This document shows positions 49,924 to 61,109 of a DNA stretch of 64,000 nucleotides, piece by piece. Under the pieces are notes generated by a model. It was not told where the DNA came from. It saw only the letters and a list, made by a program, of their open reading frames with translations, and ran no database searches. The position numbers and the translations under genes were made by a program. Source of the DNA: Cryptomeria japonica. Its lineage: Eukaryota; Streptophyta; Pinopsida; Cupressales; Cupressaceae. The stretch spans positions 336,016,302 through 336,080,301 of the forward strand of contig NC_081413.1 in NCBI RefSeq assembly GCF_030272615.1, written 5' to 3'. Within the stretch, counting starts at the first letter, position 1. Every line of letters starts with the position of its first letter.

Positions 49924-52080
49924 AATCATCCTTCCCAAAATCGCTTGTCCTCAAGCGATTCATTTTCAACCACTATTCATTCCTTGAATAATCAATGTGG
50001 CTCTAAGATCCCAAGTCAATCTAAGAGGTTTGTGAGTTCTATTTGATATACTATGTTGTTTTGCACCTACATAATTAGCCTCCTAAAAGTACAACAATAT
50101 TTTACAAGAATTTGGTATATCCTCTAGAAAATGGTTTTCTCTACCATGTTCTTGTTGCACAAATCTAATAAAATTTGATAAATTTGTGCAATTATTATTT
50201 TTTCACTATGAAAACTTCTACATAATAGTCACAATTGTGCAAAAATTTACTATCTTGAGTTATTCTCAAAGACAAATTACTAAATCCACAACACATACCT
50301 TCGTAAGATGATCTTCATTAATAATTTTCTTGACTACTCCTTCCAAGATAGGGCTCAAATCAGATTTTTTACTAGCTGAAAATAAATATAGACAATTTTT
50401 TCCATCCAAATTGAGGCTATGTTGACTGAAATATGCATTATATTCAGCTGAAAATTTGTTTTCCATCATTCTCTAATGCAATCATAACCTCAAGAAGATT
50501 AAATTCATTGCTACTCAAGTCTAAAACTTTCATCTTAAAAATTTATTTTATCAAGTTTAGCAATCTAGTAGTGGAAGAGTAGCAACAAAAATTAATTCTC
50601 CTTGCACTAGTAAGAAATATAAGCATTTTAATGACTAAAAAAACCATTCTAATGTTTAAAATTCCTGCCCAAAATTCATTAATTAAAAAATGGTTCATTC
50701 ATTGACTAAAATTACTTGTCAATCTACCTAAATGTATATAACTAAAGTCAAGTGATGGTTGATTGGGATGATAACAATTGCACAAAATTTGAAATTGGAA
50801 CCCATGATCCTACATAGTATATTCCTTTTGTCACCATAAACCTCCAACAAAATTCATTGGTGAACTCTTGCATGAATACCTATTGATGAAGTAGCTCCAT
50901 CATGCTTGTGCTGTGCTACTCCAATAATAACGAGAACTTGTAAAGATCTCATTGTGGTGCTTAAGACATCTACAATAGGAACAATGCTTTCCAAACAACC
51001 AATCTTTGACTCATGGTTATATCCATCTCTTTGTAGTGATTTTGTAAATGCAAATTCTATCACCAAATCATTTTGATCCAAAGTAAGAAACTTACCATCA
51101 TGAGAAAATATATTCTCTAGCTCTAGTTTTTTTCACTCTTGATGCACTTTCCAACTGTTATCAACATATTGAACCATCATAGAACTAAGAATACTATACT
51201 CACTTTGCATTTTTTCATCTTTTTTGAATTCCTCTTCATGATTCCAAGGGTATTGTGGCTACAAATTAGAGTTCTTTAGGATCTCATCAAATCCTTCAAT
51301 TATTTTCTTAATCTCCATAATTCTAGTGTCAACTTCTTGCTTCTTGGGCATGGTTGTGACAAATGACTTACCTTTAGCTTTATTGATTGCGAAGTGGGCT
51401 AAACTTAGCTATAGGTTAACCCCATCAACCTCCTTCTCCTTCTCTTTGTATGCGTCAAAGATATCTTATGCAAACTTGATGGCACTATCTCGATCTAAAA
51501 GAAAATACAAGTAATGTGATTTTATCATCTCAAGTGCATCTTTCAACCCTTTATGCCTTTATGTAGCTCCTCAACTTGAGCCTTCCAAAATAGGTCTTCA
51601 ATGAATCTATGTGTGCTATCAATTCTTGTTAAAGCTTGCACCATTTCCTCTTTTGAAGACCAATAATTGTTTTTTCATTACCTGCAATTCCTCAAACCTT
51701 TGTTCTAAATCAACAAAGCAACCTTTCTCTCCACTCAACAAAATTTCTTATGTGCCTCCAATTTTAGGAGTAGCATGACTTTCAAAATTAATGATCTCTT
51801 AAAAAAATTCCTTTCAATCCTCTTGAGTAAGTGGTAGTACAATACTATCATCAAGTAACTCAATTGTTTGTTCTTTACTAATTGATATTTTTAAAAACTT
51901 TATCATTCTAAAAATCAACATGTTCTACTAAATTTTTTGAAAGGGCAAACTACCAACTTCTTCAAAGCTCATTTCCACTACACTTCTTTTTCTTGAAATT
52001 TTTCTTCTTCTCTTGTAGGTGCTTCTAAAGTTTCTTCTTTAGTTGTTCTTTCAATTAAGAGGTGTGGTCTCAAATTTTGC
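49924..52080 (-). pseudogene. unassigned coding-like interior of the LTR element
   Basis: On the minus strand, several stretches read as protein-like across stops and shifts. Examples are EEMVQALTRIDSTHRFIEDL, SAIKFA, DIFDAYKEKEKEVDGVNL and VDTRIMEIKKIIEGFDEILK near 51250-51680. LDQNDLVIEFAFTKSLQRDG lies in the open piece 50854-51081, and ILEGVVKKIINEDHLTKVCV in 50266-50469. They look helical and charged, with no reverse transcriptase, integrase or protease motif. They could be more captured host sequence or a lineage-specific gag-like protein. No function is proposed. Confidence 0.4.
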
Positions 52081-52633
52081 TCACGTTGTTTAGCAATATT
52101 TACAACGATCTCATATACCAAAAATCTATATCATTCTCTACATGACATATTAACAATAGTTTATAAATGCCAAAACATTTTAAGAATAATATCTTCACAA
52201 TCAAGATCTATCATTAGAACACGTGATCTAGCTCTTGAAACTATTTCAATAATTTTTACCCTCTTAGCAAAAGAAGGGTTTCTTGTATCATCCAAACATC
52301 AATTTTTTTTTACAATCAACTAAAATGCTTCCCTCATGATGTCATCATTGTATGAAACTTTAGGAGTTGTTATTCTTGTAAATTCACTTATGCAAATGGT
52401 GACTACAAGTTTCACATCGTTATTTGGATGTTTCATAAGTTTTGGCTTAACCAAATAATTACCATGGACCATGCCAATTTGCATCTCCACAGATTCAATA
52501 TGGTGTACCTTAGATAAACAATTCTCCACTTCTTCCAAAATAAGAAGTTGGTCATCTTTTGATTAAGGTGGGTAATCAAGTCTCTTATTTGCTCTATAAA
52601 GTTTCTTTTACAAAATTTACTAAATGATGCCAT
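52080..52633 (-). pseudogene. intronless PDS5-like N-terminal sequence captured between LTRs
   Basis: PDS5 binds cohesin and regulates sister-chromatid cohesion. From an ATG at 52633-52631 (MASFSKFCKRNFIEQ) the minus strand reads, after a frameshift, NKRLDYPP, a stop, then LLILEEVENCLSKVHHIES. It continues with HPNNDVKLVVTICISEFTRI, TTPKVSYNDDIMREAF, a stop, LIV, and LDDTRNPSFAKRVKIIEIVS, RARSRVLMIDLDCEDIILKM, FWHL. The order, spacing and key phrases (NDVKLVV-CISE-TRI, FAKRVKI, DLDCEDIILKMF) match the N-terminal HEAT-repeat region of plant PDS5. No intron interrupts these segments, so it looks copied from spliced RNA. Several stops and shifts make it non-functional. Confidence 0.8.
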
Positions 52634-52794
52634 TATTCACAAACTAGAAGAATCAAGTTGTTGACAAACCTCTGAAACTCAATTGTTGAAACTAATATGT
52701 GATTGCAACAATTGAAGGCTCTGTCATGCAAGTGAAAATATGTAGTAGAGATTAAACACCAACAAGCTAGCAAGACCACCAAATTTGATATAAT

Positions 52795-53022
52795 TGTAAC
52801 AACCCACCCTACTTTTTTTGCAATATAAAGATGAATATGCAATGTTTTCAATACTTTTTGCTCACCTAGATCCCAAAGTGGGCAAGGTAAGAGTATATAC
52901 TTCTTCCAACCATACAACTCTTCTAAATGATTTCAGGTACAAATGATATGGAAGCAAGACAAATAGAAAAAACAAGCACCAGAGCCAACCTAATTAGCAC
53001 CTCTTCAAAAGGCTATGTAAAA

Positions 53023-53056
<34 letters not shown>

Positions 53057-53970
53057 CAAAGCTAGTCTAATCGACACCTCTTTGATGGACTACACACATG
53101 GAATATAAGCCACTAACAAAAAGTCTAAGCTTTATTAAGGCCAAATTGGAAGATAATGTTAGCTTGCTCAATGCCAAAATGGGCTAAAGTGTCCAAACTC
53201 ATAATATGAAATGCATACAAAGAAATCCTTTGACGATACTTCCATCTCAGGTTTACAAGATTAATATGAAATGCATTATAAATTAACAATTGATGAACTA
53301 TTTTTTTTGTTGTTGAACCAATATAAAGTTTTGATTATAAATTTCAACAATATCCAAAACAAGGGCAATAAATATCGATAAACAATATAATCATATATCT
53401 AACTAAAGAATACTTTATAAGAACAATGTAAGGGGTTGATTCAAGTTTGATAACGCTTATAGTGATACGACACTATCAAATCACGTCAAATACAAATTTA
53501 AACACATTGTGCGTACTACTAAATGTTGATAGAACAACCTCAAAATAAAGGAAACACGCCCAAAATGGAAAGAATAGTTGATGCAAGCAACATAAATTTA
53601 TCCTTAACTTAAATACAACACAATGAACACCCTTTGTAATTGACAGACATTGAATAATAGTTTTGATTGACACTAATAACACTTTGAAATATTGCAAAGA
53701 GCATACCCAACACTCTAATAACACTTTTTGGCCCTCTTTGATAACTAAACATAAGTTGCTTTTATAATATTAAGTAACATTAAGACAAATTACTTATTTA
53801 ATTGATTTTATCCATACATCCTAAGGTCTTAGGTAAGTTACTACTCTCCAAGGATGTTGAAAATTTTCAACATGTATGGAATCCTTCCTAGAAGTTAGAT
53901 TTGCACTAAAAAAACCATTGTATTCATATTGACCCCTAGAAGACACTACCATTGTCAAAAAATTGTTTCA
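52795..53970 (-). repeat. 5' LTR, truncated copy
   Basis: It starts TGTAACAACCCACCCTACTT. About 0.9 kb present in the left LTR (about 48610-49550) is missing, and the copy ends without the AACATTACA terminus. The segment before the LTR (minus ATATCAAATTTGGTGGTC) is not a convincing primer site. Confidence 0.7.
53024..53055. repeat. CA microsatellite
   Basis: 16 uninterrupted CA units inside the right LTR; the left LTR has only ACACAC at the matching place. Confidence 0.92.
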
Positions 53971-54279
53971 ATAAAACCATTTCTTACGCATTCTTTATTC
54001 TTAACTTATGGTTGTGGTGGAATGCTAGACATTTGTTGCAACATGACAAATCCTTTAATTTTTGAGTAGTCATTGGGAATGAAATTCAAGTACTTGTTGT
54101 GTTACTTATTTATTGCCATTATTTTGTTCCTATTGGATGTTTTCTTTCTTTGGCTCTTCCTTTTTCTATTTTGGTACATGATGTTCAAATCCAAGCTCTT
54201 GTAGTTTTGGTTGTCATTTCTTTTTTTTTTGTTCTCTTTGTTCTTGAAACATGTATTAAGATGCTTTATGAATACCCTA

Positions 54280-55710
54280 TTCATCTTCATATGGATTTTG
54301 TTCTACACTTGGTATGTATGTATCTAATGTAAAATAACTCAACTCCAATAATTTGTTTGGCCATATCTCTTTTGATCCTTATAAACCTTCCTTCGTGAAC
54401 AAATTTAACATGCAATTGTACCATTAAAGAATTTTTTAAGAATATTCTAACCACGATCAAAGTAATGTAGAGAACCAATCCATAGAAATGATGGCATAGT
54501 TTTATTGTTTTTGGTCTTAACTCAAGTGGTAAGATGATACAACCCAAATTCTTAAGAACATTATGGATCTCCCATTCGCATCTTTCATATGATGTACACT
54601 TGTCCATAATAATTTTTTGTGGGATCTCCTCCCCATAAAATGAAATAAGTGAATTATGAGAATAAGAATATGTAGCATTAGGCTCAACATTTCCCACAAA
54701 AGTTTTCTCTTCTAATAGATCGTATAAGGGGGTGATCCATTTAGAGCACAATGACTCAAACCAAATAACACAATCACTAATGTGTTCATATTTTGTTCTT
54801 GTGCACACTCAAATAGATCGGTAATTGTTGCTCTTAAGGACCAGAGTAACTTTGAAATTTTTTAGAAACACTTTAATGAGATCTATAAATAAACTTATAG
54901 ATCCCTAAGGAAGTAAACAAGAACCGCTCAATAGCATAATCCTTTAAAGTGTTTGAAAATGGATTTGTTAACAACTTATCCTCATAAATAAAATCTAAAT
55001 GTGCATGCTCTAAGACGTGTTTTAAGGTCACCTTTTCCATCATACATTAAAAATTAGGGTGAGACAAAACCCCTTAGGAATGGATATGTCACAATATCAC
55101 AAGATAGTGGTGTATTGTCCATTTGGATTTGCATCCACTCTCTATTCTTCTTGATCTATTTTGTGAAATAGTGCATCTTGAGTGGAGGGAATGGTAACTA
55201 ATAAGGATTGGGAATCTCTATTATATGTATCAACATAGATGGGCCTAGGTATGAGAGGTAAGAGGGTTGGATGGAGCGATGAATTGCAATTATGACATGA
55301 AAAAAGAAAGGTATTTAATGGTGTATAGGTTAGATAACAATAGGCCAAACAATGTTGGATTAAAGAGGCATGGAGGTGTGGTGCATCATTTGGGTAGTGG
55401 GTATCTTGAGAAGGGTATGAATGCGAGCTAGGTTATAATAAAGAGGGTAAGTTGAAAAGGGACATGTACTTAATGGTGGTACATTAGCAACCGTGGTACT
55501 ATTGGGATGAGTAGTGGTGATAGTAGTAATGGTAGAAGATGCATTTACATATACAATTATAGGTTGGAAGTAGATTCACTCATCACAATAGATGAAGTAA
55601 AATTTGCATAAACTACTTGCAAAATCTCTAATCCATATGGCTTATTAGAAAACACATTATGAGCATCAAAATAAACTACATTCTTAACGGTTTGGCTCAT
55701 GTTAGGGTTT
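54280..55710 (-). pseudogene. gag-like remnant of another LTR element
   Basis: A minus-strand start near 55701 gives MSQTVKNVVYFDAHNVFSNK and PYGLEILQVVYANF. After stops, a segment near 55040-55080 reads FLMYDGKGDLKTRLRACTFR, which resembles the F-x-x-Y-x-G-x-x-D-P-x-x-H-[LV]-R entry block of Tat-type gypsy gag. The largest open piece, 54287-54808 (173 residues), has no recognised domain of its own. It lies outside the LTR pair at 47776-53970, so it belongs to a different, older element. Assignment is tentative. Confidence 0.4.
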
Positions 55711-56917
55711 AGACAAGCACTCCTTTATATTGCAATTTCGTAATCTTGAGCAAATCATAAAATAAATAAATGATAGGAAAAATAAAGCTTAAAAACACAC
55801 TTTCAAATTGGAAAATTAGAAATATTAGTGAGGTATTAGATCTTAAATTGAAACCCTCATGTTATAGCCAAAGGTGGGTAAAGTAGATGAAAAATATATC
55901 ACAATAAAGTTTGCAAACCCTGACTAAAAAAGATTTAACAATGTTAAAGCAATGAAGCTGTGAGAAAACAAAATGATTATATTTGAAAATAAGGTATAAA
56001 TATCATATAAGAGTAGTTGTAGGAAACTCTCATATAAACAAGAAACCTTAGAAATAAACTAGGTCGTTGAAGGGTTGTTGAGGTTTAGAAAAAATGTAAA
56101 GGAACATAGACATTCCTTGGAGTCGACCTAGGCTAATTAGACTTTCCTTGGAGTTAACCTAGGCTAATTAAGCAAATGCAAGCAATCAATCACAAATAAC
56201 CCAGATTAACTTTCAATGATAGTAGTTGGTGTTGATAATTGAATAGTAGTTGGACTCGCTATTTTAGGAAAGAAAATGTGGAGGATGAAGAATTACCTCT
56301 AAGTTTGATGACGACCAATTTAGATGTGATAATGGGATTAAGCTAATATTTATTATGAAATTAAAGCCTCTCTAACAAGGAAATGCTTATGGGTATGCAT
56401 TGGAATGCACTATGTCAAAGATCAAGTTTGTGGATCTAGATAAGTCTATAGGTTTGGATCAAACACACTATTGTGGATTCATCCCCTATGTCTAGATTCA
56501 ACTCTATGCATTACATAGTTCTACTATATTGTTTGCCTAAATGATATTTATCTACTTCACTTCTCCCTAATACTTAAGGGATGGGAGAATTTTGAAATAT
56601 CTATGAAAATCTATCATTATGTCACAAGAAGACAAACCCTCTAAGGTCAATTCATAGAAATGTATAAAAGTTTGAGGATAACAAGCAAGGGCCCTAGAAT
56701 GATGTATGCAAGCCCCAAAACCAAGTGTGTTGCTATTGATTGCTCTTTTAATGATCTAGAATGAAAAGATTTTAATAATTTGTAAAATGAATGCAATTAA
56801 ATCTCTTTAAATAACATCAAATTGTGTTGAATGTATACTTAGCTTAGGACAAGAAAATGAATTAGTTCAATTGATCAAAACTTGATTTTGGATTTTAAAA
56901 AGGGTCAAGTTTGTGAC
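55711..56917. other. no gene seen; AT-rich spacer
   Basis: AT-rich with a short direct repeat near 56108-56165 (CTTGGAGT[CT][GA]ACCTAGGCTAATTA twice). No protein motif. Confidence 0.4.
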
Positions 56918-56922
56918 CAAGG
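56918..56922. repeat. CAAGG target duplication, left copy
   Basis: CAAGG before TGTTGAAATG and again at 57311-57315 after ACCCTAACA. Confidence 0.75.
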
Positions 56923-57310
56923 TGTTGAAATGTGGCGACTAGTCAGAAAAGTACTGTACACTCGACACGTATCCTCGCCGAGGTCTGGGGGTTCATGAAT
57001 TTTTTGGGGTATTTTTTTTTATGAAAACCGACATTATAATAAAACCCTAAAAAGGCCGACTTTGTTTTTGCCCTAAAAACGCATGTTATAAGCGGCTGGG
57101 ATGCTTAAGGCATTGTAAGGTTGATGTACTATTTTTGCTGGATAATAAGAAAGATTGGACGGTTGTGTATGGTGGACGTAACCCATTTTGGGTGAACCAC
57201 GTTAAATCTCTCTGTTATCTGTGTCTTGTTTTATTCCTTTATCTTTTGTATTTAAATCTGCATATAATTGTTAGTTCATATTTGCTTCGGATCTGCTTGA
57301 AACCCTAACA
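56923..57310 (+). mobile_element. small solo LTR, 388 bases, copia-like
   Basis: TGTTGAAATGTGGCGACTAG...GAAACCCTAACA with exact CAAGG flanks. The phrase TGAACCACGTTAAATCTCTC followed by TCTGTGTCTTGTTTTATTCC is typical of the R-U5 end of plant copia LTRs, which gives plus orientation. No internal region is present, so it is a solo LTR. A TRIM-like element is the alternative, but no internal primer site or second LTR is seen. Confidence 0.75.
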
Positions 57311-57949
57311 CAAGGATGGGGTCAAACTTGCAATTACAAAAATGACCTAGGTGAATAAATGATCAAATGTAGGTGACTAACAACTAAATCAAAGTAGTTG
57401 TATAATAAATGCATAGATAAAATAAATGTATATAGATGCATGTAAAGATAAATTAAGAGCTATGTGCATAAGAATACATGTATGGTTGATGTCTTTGAAA
57501 TATCAAATACGATTTAATTAATATAGTTTAAACTTTTGCATGGCATTGTTCAAAACTTTTCAAATCTTTGGAGACGATAGTATGTAGAATGTGGCGGCAT
57601 GGTAGTATTTGGATTTTTAAATTCTAATAACATCCATTGCATTATAATTTAATGTACTCTAAATGTCAATGCCTAAGAGTTGGCCTTGCTACCTATTTGG
57701 TTTCTTTGTTTCCCTCTGTTAGTTGTTCATCTTGTTTTCTTACTATTGTTCAATGTTGTCTTAAATTATATACATCTTATTTTGAGCTTAATTCAATATA
57801 AAAAATTACCATAAAAATTAAATAGCTTCTATACCTTCACAATAATATAATATATAAAGATGTCTAGAGTGTTGAGCTTTCATTCATTATGATCTATATT
57901 AAGGTGGGCAAATGTCATGCATATGGCAATAGTATTGGTGTTTCAAATT

Positions 57950-58970
57950 TGAAGTAGAACCCAACTTCTTTTGTGGGATTGCATGTTTATCCCTTGTTCT
58001 ATATACACACTACTGTATCCATGTGCCATTCCTATTCTAATTTCTTTACTTTGGGATGTTTGGAGGAAAAAGAGAATCTTAAGAAGTTGGAAAGCTTTAA
58101 GGTTGTAGGAAAAAGAGAATGTTGGCAGGCTGGAAAGCTTTATATGCTCTCTAAAATAGATGTAGAGAGGTAGATTTATGAGTTCGGAAAACCATTCAAT
58201 TCTTTTTGAGCTTTCAGTGCTTCCAATGGTGCTCTCTGGATGTGAATTGCAAGCTAGCAATACATCAAACTCTATGTGGAAACAAATTGAGAGAGTTCAA
58301 AAGTGTTTGATCACAAGCAAGTTCAAAATAAAAGATTCAATTCCACATGAGATTATGCTAAGTGAAATGTAGGTTGCGTCATTGAAGTGATTGCAATGTG
58401 TGTCTCATAAGTTATTTAAAAAGAATTGAACAAACGTAAAAGGTTGTAGATGAAACAAAATAGCAATTAGATGAAAAAATAGAATATTTATTTGAATGCT
58501 TGTCCTAAAAATAACAAAGATTAAAAAGATTTTGTTGTAGACAAGTTCCACAAGCATACATGGAATAAAGTGCTAGGGAGAAATAAACAAAGTATCATCT
58601 TGAAGAGTTCAATTCCGCATGTGAACATCAACAAAAAGTGCACATAAGGAGCTAATATTCCATGGAGAGCCAAGATTCATATTGCTCAATTAAAAATCAA
58701 CTCTCATCAACTCCAATGTGAAATGGGGAGGTGGAAAAGACCTAAAGAAGCATGGGAAGAAAGGGTGTGTATTTTTTGCAATACTAAGGTATTGGAATAC
58801 AAAAAAACACTTTATTATGGAATGTGATGCCTTTAAAGACATTGGAGACAAGCATGCCAATTTAATCACAACTGTTTTTTGGCACAATTTATTCAGCAAG
58901 AAGACCATTAAGAAGATGGGGATGCTTATCATGTCCTTGAATAAAAAATGGATTGAAATGTAGAAATTCA
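57950..58970 (+). pseudogene. LINE C-terminal remnant (non-L1 type)
   Basis: Near 58200-58370 the plus strand reads VLSGCELQASNTSNSMWKQI followed by ERVQKCLITSKFKIKDSIPH and EIMLSE. This matches the C-terminal block W-x-x-[IF]-E-x-x-Q-K-x-F-L-x-x-x-[FL]-x-V-K-x-x-T-P-x-x-[IL]-[ML]-L-E of one plant LINE group. After a stretch full of stops, 58718-58963 has VFFAILRYWNTKKHFIMECD in which a C-x-x-C...H...C zinc knuckle is partly readable across a frame change (CIFCN...EYKKHF-x-x-EC). It then gives AFKDIGDKHANL and WHNLFSKK. It ends about 450 bases from the stop codon of the BPP gene. The group name (RTE-like or related) is uncertain. Confidence 0.6.
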
Positions 58971-59426
58971 ATAGGATAAAACTGGATGTCCCATAGACTA
59001 TTTTTAACCGCATGAAAGTTAAATGATTGATCCATCTATTTACTTCATTTTAATAAATAAAAAATAAAAAATAAAAAATATCATATCGGCAAAAACCATT
59101 AAAGCAGCAACTTCGCTTCACCTTAAACTGCTTACATATACGTAGAGGAAGTTGAAGCGATTGGATGCTGGAAATCAACCAACCAAATTCTTATTACCTG
59201 AAAACTGCTACATGGATCCATCTATATTACCACTTATTTAAACCAATCATCAAATGCTCCACATTGACATTTCTGCAGCATTCAATCAGCAGCCACGAAA
59301 TTTCAACAACGTTTGAGATTGTTTGACAGATTTCTCAGTCAGGCAATAGCGCTTTCACTTAATTGTTATGATACAACGGCATTATGTGCCTCTAGAAAGC
59401 TCCCAAATCTTCAAAATTTCCCCTGC
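58971..59426 (-). other. 3' flank and probable 3' UTR of the BPP gene
   Basis: No reading frame. The sequence directly downstream of the stop codon (minus strand) is expected to include the 3' UTR. No unambiguous AATAAA signal was picked on the minus strand. Confidence 0.4.
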
Positions 59427-61109
59427 TTATCTCACCCTTTTGTGTAATGAATCTGCACCCTTGCCTGTTCTAAGAGTAAAAGCATCAAACGACTCGTCAA
59501 ACCTTTCAAATAATAGTGCCTGATCAAATTTATCCCCTCCATTCGTAGGGCCATGCAACCAGTTTGTGCTCAATTCATCTCCCTTGAAGAGAATTGATTC
59601 ATGCTGACTGAGTGGAGAGAATATATTTTCTCTCTCTCCGAGAGTTTGAAAATCGTCCAACGTATTCCCTTGAGGATAAGGAGCAATCTTTGTGCTACGA
59701 TCTGAACTGGCACTGCTGTTGGTAGCAATTGGTGACTCGGAAATTTTTGTGGCCTTGCTTTTAGTAGACCCCAACCGGACGCTATACAAATCAGATGTAG
59801 GGAAGTTGGTGAGGGGACGTGTATTGCTGGGCGCACTTTGCCGTATATCCTGCAAAGCAAGGAATGCCATCATTATTCAATACAGCAAGCCTCACAAATC
59901 TGAGCACAAATGTGTTTAAGTTTTCTTGTAAAACATTTTATTGATAATCTCAAGGGACAAAGAAGCAGCTTAGTAGACAAAAAACTTTAGTTAGCACACA
60001 TTAACCGGATCGAAAACAGAGTCTTAGCAGTTTGCTACGGGCCATTAAACAAAAGTGAAGTCTATAGATTAAGAAGAACATACCATGTGTCTCAAGGCCA
60101 TATCTAAGGATTTCTTTGAAATCGTTCTCCCAAAACCAGAGCTATCGGGAACTGATGTCGACTTCACCTGCCGCCTGGACTGCAAGTTGGAGATATTACT
60201 TCTAGGGCTTGGTTGGTCTTCATGTCCTTTGGTAGCAGATAATTTATCCACCATTTTGCTGCTAAGTAAAACTGGCATTGTGACTTCAGCCCCATTGATG
60301 TGCGGCTTAGTAGCTTGCAAATTAGGCTTGCCATTGCTATGCCTCTCACTCGAGATTCTCCCTCTCGTAACAATTGGAGAGCAAGACTTTCCTCTCGGCC
60401 TGCCGCTTGCACTGGGTATTTCTGTAGGAGGTCGTACAGAGCTGGGAGCTCCAGGTCTACTTCTCATAGCTGAGATTGGCCTATCGTGCATTGTGGTCCT
60501 TAAATTAGGTGGAGCATCAAGAGAAAAACCAGGCAACACTAAAGGTGGAGACGGTCGCGACATTTGGGCGGGAGAGGTTCCTCGTGAGGCTGGTGGATTT
60601 CTAGAGAGCATAGAGGAGATATTACTGGCGGGAAAAGATCGACTGGGAGGAACACAACTGCCATGTATAAGAGTTGGAGTTGATTGTTGTCTTGTTGGTG
60701 TTGATGGCCTGGATAATGACTTTGATGTTGGCATTGTAGACCTTGGTGTAGGTGCTGTAGATCTTGTTGCAGGTGTCAACGGCTTTGGTGAAGTTGGAAT
60801 TGTAGATCGCGTAGTGGGAGTTGATGGTCTTGATGATGTTGGAACTGTGGTTCGTGTACTGGGAGTTGACGACCTTGATGAAGCTGGAATTGTAGAACGT
60901 GGAACGGGTGTCGATGACCGTACTGAGGCAGGCACTCTAGACCTTGTAGGGGTAGATGACCTTGATGGTGTGGGACCTGTGCTTGCCAGCATCGAAGACC
61001 TCACACTCCCAATATTCATCGAGTTATTCAACCCAGAGGAGATCATTTGACGAGATGTTAAATTGCCTCTCATAATCTTCGATGAGGAATCAGTCTGAGT
61101 ATTAGAAAG
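59427..61109 (-). CDS. BPP-family basic Ser/Thr/Pro-rich protein, 3' part of gene
   Basis: Plant BPP proteins (Arabidopsis At2g40070-type) bind and stabilise microtubules. Two exons are present: 61109-60084 (342 codons) and 59849-59427 (140 codons plus stop). They join in phase 0 through a GT-AG intron, across the conserved LDMALRHM/DIRQ block. Exon one is a long basic tract of repeated SRSSTP, PSTPTR and ARSTIP-like units. Next come PGFSLDAPPNLRTT (about residues 193-206 of the visible part), a GAPSSVRPPTE/GRPRGKSCSP block, and GFGRTISKKSLDMALRHM. The last exon has LYSVRLGSTKSKATKISESP and IATNSSASSDRS and ends LHKRVR. An AG acceptor at 61111-61110 shows the gene continues upstream. The usual Asp-Tyr-Asp-Trp-Leu-Leu exon was not found, so it lies beyond the window or behind a long intron. 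The frame is intact with no stops. Confidence 0.85.
59850..60083 (-). other. intron of the BPP gene
   Basis: A 234-base intron with donor ATG/GTATGTTC and acceptor CTTTGCAG/GATATA, phase 0. Splicing restores the conserved HMDIR junction known in the family. Confidence 0.9.

Larger units (their letters stand above)
47776..53970 (-). mobile_element. LTR element carrying a PDS5-derived segment
   Basis: Two direct repeats begin TGTAACAACCCACCC at 47776 and TGTAACAACCCACCCT at 52795. The left one ends AACATTACA at 49923. Just inside it, the minus strand reads CGCTTGAGGACAAGCGATTT, then GGGAAGGATGATT, then the LTR. This is a familiar 3' end of plant LTR elements, so polarity is minus. The interior (49924-52794) has no recognisable reverse transcriptase or integrase and instead holds a PDS5-like sequence plus unassigned coding-like pieces. 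The LTRs are clearly diverged and the right one is truncated, so the element is old. Confidence 0.75.

Noticed and set aside
60085-61050. 321-residue plus-strand reading frame opposite the BPP exon
   Set aside because: It is the antisense shadow of a low-complexity Ser/Thr/Pro-rich exon whose own strand has splice sites and family motifs.
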